This document shows positions 54,893-64,000 of a stretch of 64,000 bases of DNA, piece by piece. The position numbers and the translations under genes are program-made. The stretch comes from Comamonas thiooxydans (GTDB lineage Bacteria > Pseudomonadota > Gammaproteobacteria > Burkholderiales > Burkholderiaceae_C), in NCBI RefSeq assembly GCF_000964545.1, contig NZ_BBVD01000013.1:62001-126000 (forward strand), written 5' to 3'. The number at the start of each line of letters is the position of its first letter. Position 1 is the first letter of the stretch. The notes beneath the pieces were generated by a model. It worked only from the letters and a program-made list of their open reading frames with translations, made no database searches and was not told where the DNA came from.

Positions 54893-54970
54893 AAAAGGTG
54901 TGCCATGTAGCCCGGGCAGGCTGGCCTGGATGGATAGAGGCCTGATGCTCAGGCCGATGTCGCAAAAAAA

Positions 54971-55005
54971 GGGTTCAACGGCTGCCCCAAGCAGCCGCTG
55001 AACCC
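54971..55005 (-). terminator. Terminator of the tesA1-D-E-F-G operon
   Basis: GGGTTCAaCGGCTGC pairs with GCAGCCGcTGAACCC around CCCAA, with TTTTTTT on the minus strand. It lies about 35 bases past the tesG stop. Confidence 0.85.
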
Positions 55006-55041
55006 GATCAAAGTGGCAAAGAGAGCCTGAAGTCAGAAGTA

Positions 55042-56082
55042 TCAGGCTGCCACAGCCTGCCTCTGGCGCTCGCGCACCATGGTCAGTGCCGTGTCTTCGA
55101 TCATGTCTTCCTGGCCGCCCACCATGCCGCGGCGGCCCAGCTCCAGCAGCAGCTCGCGTGCGGGGATGCCGTACTTGGCTTCGGCACGCTTGGCAAACAG
55201 CAGGAAGCTGCCATAGACGCCTGCGTAGCCCAGGGTCAGCGCGTCGCGGTCGATGCGGATGGGAAAGTCCATCAACGGTACGACCAGGTCTTCGGCCACG
55301 TCCTGGATCTTGAACACGTCCACGCCGGTCTCGATGCCCATGCGCGCGCACACGGCTACCAGCACTTCCATCGGCGTGTTGCCCGCACCGGCGCCCAGGC
55401 CGGCAGCCGCAGCGTCGATGCGGTTGGCACCGACTTCCACTGCAGCCAGAGAGTTGGCGATGCCCATGGCCAGGTTGTGGTGGCCATGGAAACCCAGTTC
55501 GGTCTCGGGCTTCAGAGCCTGGCGCACGGCGGACAGGCGTTCCTTCACGTCGTCCGGCAGCATGTAGCCGGCCGAGTCGGTGATGTAGATGCAGTTGGCG
55601 CCGTAGCTTTCCATCAGCCTGGCTTGCTTGACCAGGCCTTCGGCGCTGTTCATATGGGCCATCATCAAAAAGCCCACGGTATCCATGCCCATCTTGCGGG
55701 CCATGGCGATGTGCTGCTCGGAGACATCGGCCTCGGTGCAATGCGTGGCCACACGGATGGTGGAGACGCCCAGCTCGTGGGCCATCTTCAGGTGATCGAC
55801 AGTGCCGATGCCGGGCAGCAAGAGGGCCGAGACCTTGGCCTGCTTCATCAGCGGGATGACGGTGGACAGGTACTCCTCGTCCGTATGAGCAGGAAAGCCG
55901 TAGTTGACCGAGCTGCCGCCCAGGCCGTCGCCATGGGTCACTTCAATCAGGGGCACGCCAGCGGCATCCAGTCCAGTGGCCACGGACTTCATCTGTTCCA
56001 GGGTCATCTGGTGGCGCTTGGGGTGCATGCCGTCACGCAGCGTCATGTCGTGAACGGTGATCTTCTTACCTTTGAGGGACAT
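55042..56082 (-). CDS. tesG: 4-hydroxy-2-oxoacid aldolase
   Basis: This 346-residue class II aldolase of the DmpG/BphI/HsaF type cleaves 4-hydroxy-2-oxohexanoate (from steroid ring A) to pyruvate and propanal. The catalytic/metal N-terminal motif is [12 protein letters not shown] (Arg16, Asp17, His20), and the metal-binding [11 protein letters not shown] lies in the barrel. [29 protein letters not shown] communication domain follows. It should form a channelling complex with TesF, the next gene upstream. The order tesG-F-E-D-A1 is that of C. testosteroni TA441. Confidence 0.9.
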   Translation of the reverse strand: MSLKGKKITVHDMTLRDGMHPKRHQMTLEQMKSVATGLDAAGVPLIEVTHGDGLGGSSVNYGFPAHTDEEYLSTVIPLMKQAKVSALLLPGIGTVDHLKMAHELGVSTIRVATHCTEADVSEQHIAMARKMGMDTVGFLMMAHMNSAEGLVKQARLMESYGANCIYITDSAGYMLPDDVKERLSAVRQALKPETELGFHGHHNLAMGIANSLAAVEVGANRIDAAAAGLGAGAGNTPMEVLVAVCARMGIETGVDVFKIQDVAEDLVVPLMDFPIRIDRDALTLGYAGVYGSFLLFAKRAEAKYGIPARELLLELGRRGMVGGQEDMIEDTALTMVRERQRQAVAA

Positions 56083-56096
56083 GTTCTTCTCCTGGA

Positions 56097-57020
56097 TCAG
56101 ACGGCAACAGCGGCTTCGGCCAACTCGAAACGGCCGGCGAGGATTTCTTCGGCAAACATCTCGGCCGTGCGCGCCGCAGCGGCGGTCATGATGTCCAGAT
56201 TGCCCGCGTACTTGGGCAGGTAGTCGCCCAGGCCTTCGACTTCCATATAGATGGAGACGCGGTTGCCGTCGATCACGGGGCCGTTGACCAGCTTGTAGCC
56301 GGGCACGTATTTCTGCACTTCCTTGATCATGGCGTGCACCGAGGCTTCGATCTCGGCAGGCTTGGGCGTATCCACCGTCAGGCAGTGGATGGTGTCGCGC
56401 ATGATCAGCGGCGGCTCGGCGGGGTTGATGACGATGATGGCCTTGCCTTTTTGGGCGCCGCCAATTTTCTCGACCGCGCCAGATGTGGTGCGCGTGAACT
56501 CGTCAATGTTCTTGCGCGTGCCGGGGCCGACCGAGCGGCTCGATACCGTGGCCACGATCTCTCCGTAGCTCACGGCCTGCACGCGCGAAACCGCAGCCAC
56601 CATGGGGATGGTGGCCTGGCCGCCGCAGGTGACCATGTTCACGTTCATGGCCTTTTCCGCAACCTTCTCGGCCAGATTCACGCTGGGCACGCAGTAGGGG
56701 CCGATCGCTGCAGGCGTCAGGTCGATCATCAGCACGCCCAGCTCGTTGAGCTTGCGGCTGTTTTCGGCGTGGACATAGGCGCTGGTAGCGTCAAAGGCGA
56801 TCTGGATGCCGTCTTCCTTGACAAAGGGCAGCAGGCCATCCACACCGTCGGCCGTGGTCTTGATGCCCATCTCGCGGGCACGCTTGAGACCATCGGACTC
56901 AGGGTCGATGCCGACCATCCACACAGGCTCCAGTATGGGGGAACGCTGCAGTTTCATGAGCAGATCGGTACCGATATTGCCGGGGCCGATCAGTGCGCAC
57001 TTGATCTTTTTTTGCGTCAT
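56097..57020 (-). CDS. tesF: Acylating aldehyde (propanal/acetaldehyde) dehydrogenase
   Basis: This 307-residue enzyme of the DmpF/BphJ/HsaG family oxidises propanal to propionyl-CoA with NAD. The cofactor motif is [11 protein letters not shown] (11-21), and the nucleophile is Cys132 in [11 protein letters not shown]. It receives the aldehyde directly from TesG through a tunnel in this family. The ATG at 57020 follows immediately after tesE, with 6 bases between. Confidence 0.9.
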   Translation of the reverse strand: MTQKKIKCALIGPGNIGTDLLMKLQRSPILEPVWMVGIDPESDGLKRAREMGIKTTADGVDGLLPFVKEDGIQIAFDATSAYVHAENSRKLNELGVLMIDLTPAAIGPYCVPSVNLAEKVAEKAMNVNMVTCGGQATIPMVAAVSRVQAVSYGEIVATVSSRSVGPGTRKNIDEFTRTTSGAVEKIGGAQKGKAIIVINPAEPPLIMRDTIHCLTVDTPKPAEIEASVHAMIKEVQKYVPGYKLVNGPVIDGNRVSIYMEVEGLGDYLPKYAGNLDIMTAAAARTAEMFAEEILAGRFELAEAAVAV

Positions 57021-57026
57021 GGTTTC

Positions 57027-57821
57027 TTACTCGGTGAATTGAATGGAACAAGTACCCATGCCTTCGATGACCATGTCGAAACGGTCGCCGGCGGCGGCGG
57101 GCACCAGGGGTGCGAGAGAGCCAGAGAGAATCACTTCACCGGCTTTGAAAGGAATGCCAAAAGCGCCCAATGTGTTGGCCAGCCAGGCTACGGCTTCAGC
57201 AGGGTGGCCCTGCACGGCACTGCCCAGGCCAGAGCCTGCGGGCTGGCCGTTTCGTCGCATTTCCATGGCGGCAGCGGCCAGATCCAGTGAAGCCGGATCT
57301 GTGTGCTGCTTGCCGATCACGAAGACGCCGCAGGAAGCGTTGTCGGCCACGGTGTCCTGGATCTTGATCTTCCAGTCCTTGATGCGCGAATCGACGATCT
57401 CGAAGCAGGGGGCGACCCACTCGGTGGCGGCCAGCACGTCTTCCTTGGTCACCCCCGGGCCTTGCAGATCCTTCTTGAGCATGAAGGCAATTTCGCCTTC
57501 GGCGCGGGGCTGGATCAGGCCGGATGCTTTGAGCGAGACGGCTGCGCCGTCTTCAAACTGCATGCTGTCTGTGAGAAAGCCGAAGTCGGGCTGGTGCACA
57601 TTCAGCATGTCCTGCACGGGCTTGGAGGTCACGCCTATCTTCTTGCCGATCACACGTTCGCCCGATGCTTCGCGCAGGCGCAGCATGTGCAAGGAGATGT
57701 GATAGGCGTCTTCCACCGTCATTTCGGGGTGGCTTTCGGTCAGCGGAGCCAGCGTCCTGGCGGTGCGCAGCGCGTCATACAGGCGCTGGCCTTGCTGTTC
57801 GATGAATTGCTTGTCACTCAT
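57027..57821 (-). CDS. tesE: 2-hydroxyhexa-2,4-dienoate hydratase
   Basis: This 264-residue hydratase of the MhpD/DmpE/HsaE family converts 2-hydroxyhexa-2,4-dienoate, released by TesD, to 4-hydroxy-2-oxohexanoate. Family landmarks are GKKIGVTSKPVQDMLNVHQPDFG, RAEGEIAFMLKKDL (metal-binding Glu) and WLANTLGAFGIPFKAGEVILSGSL. The start ATG lies 4 bases after the tesD stop, so the operon is tightly packed. Confidence 0.9.
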   Translation of the reverse strand: MSDKQFIEQQGQRLYDALRTARTLAPLTESHPEMTVEDAYHISLHMLRLREASGERVIGKKIGVTSKPVQDMLNVHQPDFGFLTDSMQFEDGAAVSLKASGLIQPRAEGEIAFMLKKDLQGPGVTKEDVLAATEWVAPCFEIVDSRIKDWKIKIQDTVADNASCGVFVIGKQHTDPASLDLAAAAMEMRRNGQPAGSGLGSAVQGHPAEAVAWLANTLGAFGIPFKAGEVILSGSLAPLVPAAAGDRFDMVIEGMGTCSIQFTE

Positions 57822-57825
57822 GGCT

Positions 57826-58665
57826 TCAACCGTTTTTCATGAAGTCTATGCAGGTGCGGTTGAACATCTCGCGATGCTCGACCTGCACCCAGTGGCCGCA
57901 CTGGTTGACCAGCACCACGCGACAGTGCTTGATGCCCTTGGCCAGCTTGTCGGCACCGCCCACGGGATTGAAGGCATCTTGCATGCCCCAGAACCCCAGC
58001 ACATTGCACTTCAGGTCAGGCAGCTGCTCGGTCATATTGGGGATGTACAGGCGCTGGCGCGAGGCCTCGGTCTGGGTCAGCGCAATCGGGGCGCGTTCAT
58101 TGATGATTTCTTCCGTCAGCAGCGACTGGTCCACCACCTGCATGCTCATGACGGCGCGCATGGCTTCGGGGCCGGTCTTGCCCGACTTGTAGACATTGAA
58201 CATATTGGCAATGCCGGGCATGGCCATATAGGCTTCAAACTCTTCCACGCCACCGGGTGCCATGAGGATCAGGCTCTTGACGTCCTCGGGGTACTTGAGC
58301 GCATAGCCCAGCGCCACGGCACCGCCCAGCGAATTTCCCAGCAGGGTGATGTTTTTCAGGCCCAGCTGCTCCACCAGACCTTTGACGCCGGCGATGAAGA
58401 AATCCATGTCGTACTGCCTGGGCTCCTCGGTCTTGGACGAGAGGCCGTAACCGAGCAGGTCGGGAACGATGGAGCGAAAGCCGGCCGCAGCAAACTCGGG
58501 GTAGTTGCCCTTGAAGTTGCTGTAGCCGCTGGCACCGGTGCCAGCGCCGTGCAAAAAGATCACGGGGTCGCCAGAGCCTTGCTCATGGTAGTGAACGCGC
58601 TGAGGATGACCGGCCACATTGCCGATGTCCACATACTTGCCTTCTGGGATGGAAAATTGGCTCAT
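57826..58665 (-). CDS. tesD: meta-cleavage product C-C hydrolase
   Basis: This 279-residue alpha/beta hydrolase of the BphD/HsaD family cleaves the ring-A meta-cleavage product (4,9-DSHA type) into 2-hydroxyhexa-2,4-dienoate and the C/D-ring acid. The nucleophile Ser112 sits in LGNSLGG, the acid Asp in GMQDAFNP and the His in QCGHWVQVEH. The oxyanion segment is LHGAGTGASG (38-47). The extradiol dioxygenase TesB that makes its substrate is not in the window. Confidence 0.92.
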   Translation of the reverse strand: MSQFSIPEGKYVDIGNVAGHPQRVHYHEQGSGDPVIFLHGAGTGASGYSNFKGNYPEFAAAGFRSIVPDLLGYGLSSKTEEPRQYDMDFFIAGVKGLVEQLGLKNITLLGNSLGGAVALGYALKYPEDVKSLILMAPGGVEEFEAYMAMPGIANMFNVYKSGKTGPEAMRAVMSMQVVDQSLLTEEIINERAPIALTQTEASRQRLYIPNMTEQLPDLKCNVLGFWGMQDAFNPVGGADKLAKGIKHCRVVLVNQCGHWVQVEHREMFNRTCIDFMKNG

Positions 58666-58744
58666 CTCTGTTCTTTATGCTTGGAGTGGATAGGCGAAGG
58701 CTGTCTCCTGCCTTCGGGTGAGAAATCTTGGATGACGAGGCTTA

Positions 58745-59722
58745 TCAAGCCCTGGCTTGCCAGAGCTTGGGCAGGCCGGGATCGGTGGCGGCAATCGCCT
58801 TTTTGAGCAGATTGCGCAGCGTGGCTGCTTCCATCTCGCCAAGGCTTGCTATCAGATCGGTTTCCACAGCTTTGGCTGCGGCCAGCACACGCAAGATGGC
58901 TTCGTTGCCCAGGGGCGTGAGCTGCAGCGACTCGGCGCGCTCGCGGCTTTCTTCCACCCAGCCCTTGCTGATCAGCGACTGCAGGGCCACGGCTCCGATG
59001 TCGGTGCCGGTGTAGGCCATGTGAGACGCAATTTCGGCAGGCGACTGAGGCTGCTGGATGCTCAGCAGCGAGAGCACGTAAAAATCGGCATCGGTCATGC
59101 CGTAAGCCGCCATGGGCTTGCGCAAGCCGCTCAGGAATTGAAAGTGCGCGCGGCCCATCAAATATCCGATCAGGTTTTCCGAGTAGGCGGTATTGGTGTC
59201 TGCGGCCGGTTCGCTGGCCACGGCGTTGGCTTTGCGTGAAGCCAGGGCGTAACCGCCGGTCACGTAGAGCAGGGGAGGGTGTGGGTTGGCGTCGTAGTCG
59301 GTCACCTCGCCCACAAAGATGATGTGGTCGCCGCCGTCATACTGAAATGCCGTCTTGCACCTGAAGCGCGCGCTGCAGTCCTGCAGCAGCGGGGCATGGG
59401 CTGCCTCGGAGTCCAGCGGCAGGCCGGAGAACTTGTCTTCGCCAGCACGGGCAAAGCGGTTCGACAGGGCTTCTTGCTCGTTGGAGAGGATGTGCACATT
59501 CCAGGTGTCGGCGTTCTGGAACACAGGCAGGCTGCGGGCGTTCTTGGCCAGGCTCCACAAAACCATGGGGGGCTCCAGCGAAACCGAGTTGAAGCTGTTG
59601 GCGGTGATTCCTACAGGCTCGCCATTCTCTGCACGGGTGGTGACGATGGTGACCCCGGTACCAAACATGCCCAGGGCGCGGCGAAAGTCTTTGGGGTCGA
59701 AGGTTGCTGCAGTGCTTTGCAT
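58745..59722 (-). CDS. tesA1: Flavin reductase with C-terminal MarR-like domain, 3-HSA hydroxylase reductase
   Basis: This protein of about 325 residues has an N-terminal flavin reductase domain (about 5-160: GTGVTIVTT, GITANSFNSVSLEPPMVLWSL) and a C-terminal winged-helix MarR-like domain (about 185-320: FYVLSLLSIQQPQSPAEIASHM). It supplies reduced flavin to TesA2, which hydroxylates 3-HSA at C4. The same domain pair occurs in the C1 reductase of p-hydroxyphenylacetate hydroxylase, where the MarR domain senses substrate and is autoinhibitory. I chose ATG 59722 because AAGGAGACATTCACCCC precedes it. It is divergent from tesA2. Confidence 0.85.
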   Translation of the reverse strand: MQSTAATFDPKDFRRALGMFGTGVTIVTTRAENGEPVGITANSFNSVSLEPPMVLWSLAKNARSLPVFQNADTWNVHILSNEQEALSNRFARAGEDKFSGLPLDSEAAHAPLLQDCSARFRCKTAFQYDGGDHIIFVGEVTDYDANPHPPLLYVTGGYALASRKANAVASEPAADTNTAYSENLIGYLMGRAHFQFLSGLRKPMAAYGMTDADFYVLSLLSIQQPQSPAEIASHMAYTGTDIGAVALQSLISKGWVEESRERAESLQLTPLGNEAILRVLAAAKAVETDLIASLGEMEAATLRNLLKKAIAATDPGLPKLWQARA

Positions 59723-59884
59723 GGGGTGAATGTCTCCTTGGTGCAAGAGTGCTGCGAACAGGGCTTTTATGAATCCTTCACATGGACTAGCAGCGCAAAA
59801 CAGGGCTTGGTGTTTGTCCTAGGCTCCGTGTTTTTGAGGTGCGAGATCAGGCTTTGGAGAAGTCCGCAAACGCCTGCTTCATCG

Positions 59885-59902
59885 TTAGTCTGATCGGACG
59901 AT
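59885..59902. promoter_or_regulatory. Imperfect operator-like dyad between tesA1 and tesA2 (site 10)
   Basis: TTAGTCT, spacer GATC, GGACGAT: 11 of 14 half-site matches, the right half perfect, spacing standard. It lies in the 279-base divergent region that drives both tes operons. Confidence 0.5.
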
Positions 59903-60001
59903 GAACGGAAAATTGCATGGTGAGAGCATTTCTGTCATAGGCGAAAAGGCCTTGCCCACCACACCACAAGCCGTCCGGTGGAGCGGCAACTGGAGACCTG
60001 A

Positions 60002-61198
60002 ATGAACACAATGACAGATAACTACCTCACCCCTGATGCGCTGGCCGTGATCGAGCGTGCCAAGGCCCTGGCGCCCAAGCTGGCGGCACGCGCGCAGCAG
60101 GCGGATCGCGAAGGAAAGATCAGCGACGAAACCGTTCAGGAGATGGCTGAGGCGGGTCTGTTCCGTGTGCTGCAGCCCAAGCGCTGGGGTGGCTATGAAA
60201 TGGATCCCCGTGTGTTCTACAGCGTGCAGATGGAGCTGGCCAAGGGCTGCATGTCCACGGCCTGGATTTACGGGGTGGTCGGCGTTCACCCCTGGCAGCT
60301 GGCGCTTTTCCCCGACCAGGCTCAGCAAGATGTGTGGGGCAAGGATAACGGCGTGCGCATCGCCTCGACCTATATGCCTACTGGCAAGGCCGAGCCCGTG
60401 GAAGGCGGATTCAGGTTCAACGGTCGCTGGAGCTTTTCCACCGGCTCCAAGCATTGCGACTGGCTGTTTCTCGGCGGTCTGCTGCCCAAGCGTGATGGCA
60501 CGCCTGGCCTGGAGCATGTGACTTTTCTGGTGCCCAAGGCGGACTACCGCATTGAGGACAACTGGGATGTGCTGGGCCTGCGCGGTACAGGCAGTCATGA
60601 CATCGTGGTGGAAAACGCGTTTGTCCCGGCACATCGCATCCAGTACACCAACGACCACAGCGATGTGGGCTGCCCCGGCCGCATGGAAAACACCAGCTGG
60701 CTGTTCCGCATCCCCTTTACCCATGTGTTCCAGCGTGCGGTGTCCACCGCCTGCCTGGGCGCGCTGGAAAGCGCCATCGCGTCGTTCACCGAGCGCGCGA
60801 CGGCGCACGTTGGAAAGCATGGCAACAGGATGGCCGAGGACGTGAACGCCCAGACGGCCGTGACCGAAGCCACGATTGCGCTGGACCAGCTCAAGATGGT
60901 TCTCTTCCGCAATTACGCACGCATTGTGGATGCGGCCAAGACTGGTATTCAGCTGACGCTGGAGGAGCGTCTGCTGCAGCGTGCTCAGGCGTCATACGTT
61001 CCCAAGCTGACGGGCTTTCATGCCAATGAGCTGATGCGTGCCTGCGCAGCCAGCGGTACTTTCAAGAACAACCCCATCGAGCGCATCTTCCGCGACATCC
61101 ATCAGGGACGTACCCACATTGCGAACAACACGGATGCCTATGTGCGCGCCTATGGCTCGCATGTGCTGGGCATTCCCAACCAGGAGCCCTTTGTCTGA
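60002..61198 (+). CDS. tesA2: 3-HSA 4-hydroxylase, oxygenase component
   Basis: This 398-residue flavin-dependent monooxygenase has the acyl-CoA dehydrogenase-like fold of HsaA and group D hydroxylases. It adds the 4-hydroxyl to 3-hydroxy-9,10-seco-androstatriene-dione using reduced flavin from TesA1. Typical segments are EMAEAGLFRVLQPKRWGGYEMDPRVFY, GRWSFSTGSKHCDWLFLGGL, WDVLGLRGTGSHDIVVENAFVP and a C-terminal NPIERIFRDIHQGRTHIANN. ACTGGAGACCTGA precedes the ATG at 60002. It heads the rightward tesA2-H-I operon. Confidence 0.9.
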   Translation: MNTMTDNYLTPDALAVIERAKALAPKLAARAQQADREGKISDETVQEMAEAGLFRVLQPKRWGGYEMDPRVFYSVQMELAKGCMSTAWIYGVVGVHPWQLALFPDQAQQDVWGKDNGVRIASTYMPTGKAEPVEGGFRFNGRWSFSTGSKHCDWLFLGGLLPKRDGTPGLEHVTFLVPKADYRIEDNWDVLGLRGTGSHDIVVENAFVPAHRIQYTNDHSDVGCPGRMENTSWLFRIPFTHVFQRAVSTACLGALESAIASFTERATAHVGKHGNRMAEDVNAQTAVTEATIALDQLKMVLFRNYARIVDAAKTGIQLTLEERLLQRAQASYVPKLTGFHANELMRACAASGTFKNNPIERIFRDIHQGRTHIANNTDAYVRAYGSHVLGIPNQEPFV

Positions 61199-61302
61199 TT
61201 GAATTCAGGCCAAGCTGCGGCAGCGCTCTCACAGCGGAGGCTGCCGCCAGCGTGTATTTGCGAGAGTCCATCCATAAAACAAAAGATTGACGGAGACAAG
61301 GT

Positions 61303-63033
61303 ATGGCAGAACAAGAATATGACCTGATCGTCGTGGGGTCGGGGGCTGGTGCCATGTTGGGCGCCATTCGCGCGCAGGAGCAGGGCCTCAAGACTCTGGT
61401 GGTGGAGAAGACGGAGCTGTTCGGCGGCACTTCGGCCCTGTCGGGAGGCGGCATCTGGATTCCGCTCAATTACGATCAGAAGACCGCCGGCATCAAGGAC
61501 GATCTGGAAACCGCATTTGGCTATATGAAGCGCTGTGTGCGAGGCATGGCGACGGATGACCGCGTGCTGGCCTATGTGGAAACCGCCAGCAAGATGGCCG
61601 AGTATCTGCGCCAGATCGGGATTCCTTATCGCGCCATGGCCAAGTATGCGGATTACTACCCCCATATCGAAGGCTCCAGGCCCGGCGGTCGCACCATGGA
61701 TCCGGTTGACTTCAATGCCGCCAGGCTGGGCCTGACGGCGCTGGAAACCATGCGCCCGGGCCCTCCCGGCAATCAGTTGTTCGGCCGCATGAGCATCAGT
61801 GCCTTCGAGGCGCATTCCATGCTCTCGCGCGAGCTCAAGTCGCGCTTCACCATCCTGGGCATCATGCTCAAGTATTTTCTGGACTACCCCTGGCGCAACA
61901 AGACCAGGCGCGATCGTCGCATGACGGGCGGCCAGGCGCTGGTGGCAGGCCTGCTGACTGCTGCCAACAAGGTCGGTGTCGAGATGTGGCGCAGCTCTCC
62001 GCTCAAGGAGCTGGTGAAGGATGCATCGGGCCGTGTGACGGGTGTCATCGTTGAAAGGAATGGTCAGCGCCAGCAGATCAACGCCAGACGTGGCGTGTTG
62101 TTGGGGGCTGGTGGTTTTGAGCGCAACCAGGAGATGCGTGACCAGTATCTGAACAAGCCCACCAAGGCAGAGTGGACGGCCACCCCAGTGGGAGGCAATA
62201 CCGGTGATGCTCACCGGGCTGGTCAGGCCGTGGGCGCGCAGCTGGCGCTGATGGACTGGTCCTGGGGCGTGCCCACCATGGATGTTCCCAAGGAGCCGGC
62301 CTTTCGCGGCATTTTCGTGGAGCGCTCGCTGCCGGGGTGCATGGTTGTCAACAGCAGAGGGCAGCGCTTTCTCAACGAGTCCGGCCCTTATCCGGAATTT
62401 CAGCAGGCCATGCTGGCCGAACATGCCAAGGGCAATGGCGGCGTGCCTGCATGGATTGTGTTCGACGCCAGCTTCCGCGCGCAAAACCCCATGGGGCCGC
62501 TGATGCCTGGCTCGGCCGTGCCGGACAGCAAGGTACGCAAGAGCTGGCTGAACAATGTCTACTGGAAGGGCGAGACGCTGGAAGATCTGGCGCGCCAGAT
62601 CGGCGTGGACGCTGCTGGCCTGCAGGACAGTGCGCGCCGCATGACCGAATACGCCAGAACCGGAAAGGATCTGGACTTTGACCGGGGCGGCAATGTGTTT
62701 GACCGCTACTACGGCGATCCGCGTCTCAAGAATCCCAACCTCGGCCCCATCGAGAAAGGTCCTTTCTATGCCATGCGCCTGTGGCCCGGAGAGATCGGAA
62801 CCAAGGGAGGGCTGCTCACCGATAGAGAGGGACGTGTGCTCGACACGCAAGGCAGGATCATCGAGGGGCTGTACTGCGTGGGCAACAACTCCGCCTCCGT
62901 CATGGGGCCGGCCTACGCAGGCGCTGGTTCCACCTTGGGGCCTGCCATGACTTTTGCCTTTCGCGCCGTGGCTGACATGGTGGGTAAGCCCTTGCCCCTC
63001 GAGAACCCGCATCTGCTGGGCAAGACGGTTTGA
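61303..63033 (+). CDS. tesH: 3-ketosteroid-delta1-dehydrogenase
   Basis: This 576-residue FAD protein introduces the C1=C2 double bond of 3-ketosteroids. The N-terminal dinucleotide motif is DLIVVGSGAGAMLGAIRAQEQG with LVVEKTELFGGTSALSGGGIWIP after it. The C-terminal FAD segment reads VGNNSASVMGPAYAGAGSTLGPAMTFAFRA. PFYAMRLWPGEIGTKGGLLTD is typical of delta1-dehydrogenases. CGGAGACAAGGT precedes the ATG. It lies directly before tesI, the order known in TA441. Confidence 0.92.
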   Translation: MAEQEYDLIVVGSGAGAMLGAIRAQEQGLKTLVVEKTELFGGTSALSGGGIWIPLNYDQKTAGIKDDLETAFGYMKRCVRGMATDDRVLAYVETASKMAEYLRQIGIPYRAMAKYADYYPHIEGSRPGGRTMDPVDFNAARLGLTALETMRPGPPGNQLFGRMSISAFEAHSMLSRELKSRFTILGIMLKYFLDYPWRNKTRRDRRMTGGQALVAGLLTAANKVGVEMWRSSPLKELVKDASGRVTGVIVERNGQRQQINARRGVLLGAGGFERNQEMRDQYLNKPTKAEWTATPVGGNTGDAHRAGQAVGAQLALMDWSWGVPTMDVPKEPAFRGIFVERSLPGCMVVNSRGQRFLNESGPYPEFQQAMLAEHAKGNGGVPAWIVFDASFRAQNPMGPLMPGSAVPDSKVRKSWLNNVYWKGETLEDLARQIGVDAAGLQDSARRMTEYARTGKDLDFDRGGNVFDRYYGDPRLKNPNLGPIEKGPFYAMRLWPGEIGTKGGLLTDREGRVLDTQGRIIEGLYCVGNNSASVMGPAYAGAGSTLGPAMTFAFRAVADMVGKPLPLENPHLLGKTV

Positions 63034-63048
63034 TCTGGAGGCGCAGAG

Positions 63049-64000
63049 ATGTCCAATTTCAAAAAGCATGTCAGCACCATCAATCCTGTGGGTGCAGTCT
63101 TGGATGTGGGGTCGGCCGATGAGGTTCAGTGGTCCGATGCAAGCGATGTGGTGGTGGTCGGCTGGGGAGGCGCAGGTGCCAGTGCAGCGATTGAGGCGCG
63201 CGAGCAGGGGGCCGAAGTTCTGGTGATCGATCGCTTCAGTGGCGGTGGTGCCAGTGTGCTGTCGGGTGGGGTGGTCTATGCCGGTGGCGGTACCAGGTAC
63301 CAGAAGGAGGCGGGCTTCGAGGACTCACCCGAAGCCATGACTGCCTACCTCAAGCATGAGGTCAATGGTGTGGTCAGTGACGAGACACTGGCTCGTTTCA
63401 GCCGCGACAGCGTGGCCAACCTGAATTGGCTGGAAAAGCAGGGCGCTACCTTTGCGTCGACCATGCCTGCGTACAAGACCTCCTATCCGACCGATGGCAT
63501 GTATCTGTACTACTCGGGCAACGAAGTGGTGCCCGCCTACGGCAACCCGCAACTGGTCAAGAAGCCTGCACCGCGCGGTCATCGCGTGGTGGCCAAGGGG
63601 CAGTCGGGAGCGACGTTCTTTGCCGCGCTGCAAAAATCCACATTGGCGCACGGAGCCCGCACATTGACGCAGGCCCGCGTTCAGCGCCTGGTGCGCGAGA
63701 AGGACAGTGGCCGTGTATTGGGCGTGGAGGTGATGGTGTTGCCCGAAGGCGATCCACGTACCGAGCGCCACAAGAAGCTCGATGAGCTGGTGGCCAAGTG
63801 GCGTTTGTATCAGGCACCACGTGCCCAGGCGGGGCGTCGTGAGGCTGCGCAGATCGAAAGCGAGATCGGCGAGAAGCGCTACATCCGTGCTCGCAAAGGT
63901 GTGGTGCTGTCCACTGGCGGCTATATCTTCAATTCGGAGTTGCTGGAGAGGCATGCGCCGGCTTACAAGCCCGGCTGGCTGACCGGTGCTGCGGGCTGCG
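63049..64000 (+). CDS. tesI: 3-oxo-5-alpha-steroid delta4-dehydrogenase (runs off the window)
   Basis: The first 317 codons of an FAD-dependent steroid dehydrogenase are present, and the gene continues past the right edge. It has VVVVGWGGAGASAAIEAREQGAEVLVIDRFSGGGASVLSGGVVYAGGG, the flavin motif of the delta1/delta4-dehydrogenase family, and later KGVVLSTGGYIFN. TesI introduces the C4=C5 bond of 5-alpha-3-ketosteroids. The ATG at 63049 follows GGAGGCGCAG, 15 bases after tesH. Gene order supports the assignment. Confidence 0.85.
   Translation, partial: MSNFKKHVSTINPVGAVLDVGSADEVQWSDASDVVVVGWGGAGASAAIEAREQGAEVLVIDRFSGGGASVLSGGVVYAGGGTRYQKEAGFEDSPEAMTAYLKHEVNGVVSDETLARFSRDSVANLNWLEKQGATFASTMPAYKTSYPTDGMYLYYSGNEVVPAYGNPQLVKKPAPRGHRVVAKGQSGATFFAALQKSTLAHGARTLTQARVQRLVREKDSGRVLGVEVMVLPEGDPRTERHKKLDELVAKWRLYQAPRAQAGRREAAQIESEIGEKRYIRARKGVVLSTGGYIFNSELLERHAPAYKPGWLTGAAGC

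Overview
The window is a high-GC segment of a beta-proteobacterial chromosome, almost certainly Comamonas testosteroni or a very close relative. Two proteins match well-studied C. testosteroni enzymes as I remember them, along their whole length: the 257-residue 3-alpha-hydroxysteroid dehydrogenase/carbonyl reductase HsdA (21619-22392) and the 125-residue delta5-3-ketosteroid isomerase KSI (22537-22914). The right end has the tes gene order described for strain TA441: tesG-F-E-D-A1 leftward, and tesA2-H-I rightward from a shared promoter region. No database could be searched, so all names rest on recalled family motifs and gene order.

Layout. (1) 0.2-10.4 kb: a D-aminoacylase-type amidohydrolase, two major facilitator permeases, an EthD-like protein, the Rieske oxygenase KshA (9-alpha-hydroxylation), an aldehyde dehydrogenase and two short-chain dehydrogenases (SDRs), one resembling 7-alpha-hydroxysteroid dehydrogenase. 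(2) 10.7-17.1 kb: genes with no obvious steroid role. These are a LysR regulator with a divergent DsbA-like gene, a metallo-beta-lactamase-fold protein with altered metal ligands, a SnoaL-like protein, an APH(6)-like kinase, an acetyltransferase and a nucleotidyltransferase. (3) 17.3-22.9 kb: two old-yellow-enzyme/dienoyl-CoA reductase-type flavoproteins, hsdA and ksi. (4) 23.1-27.2 kb: a second set without clear steroid links. (5) 27.3-41.0 kb: a side-chain beta-oxidation operon with enoyl-CoA hydratase, SDR, a MaoC/DUF35 plus MaoC hydratase pair, an SCP2-thiolase-type aldolase, four acyl-CoA dehydrogenases in two pairs, two acyl-CoA ligases and a metallo-beta-lactamase hydrolase. (6) 41.3-51.9 kb: an envelope module (DUF1329, DUF1302, RND permease, YCF48-like protein), a periplasmic alpha/beta hydrolase, and a second aldolase/DUF35-MaoC module. 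(7) 52.2-54.9 kb: a small secreted or membrane peptide and a TonB-dependent siderophore-type receptor behind a Fur-like box. (8) 55.0-64.0 kb: the tes A/B-ring genes.

How they work together. HsdA and KSI make 3-keto-4-ene steroids. TesI, TesH and KshA desaturate and 9-alpha-hydroxylate, so ring B opens and ring A becomes aromatic. TesA1/A2 hydroxylate the phenol. An extradiol dioxygenase (TesB, outside the window) cleaves it. TesD, TesE, TesG and TesF reduce the fragment to pyruvate and propionyl-CoA. The 27-41 kb and 49.7-51.9 kb genes look suited to C17 side chains such as those of bile acids.

The most interesting signal is an 18-bp inverted repeat, ATCGTCC-N4-GGACGAT, with fixed spacing. 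It lies in the promoter regions of the catabolic genes, especially the divergent ones, and I did not see it beside the non-steroid genes. It looks like the operator of a regulon-wide steroid regulator.
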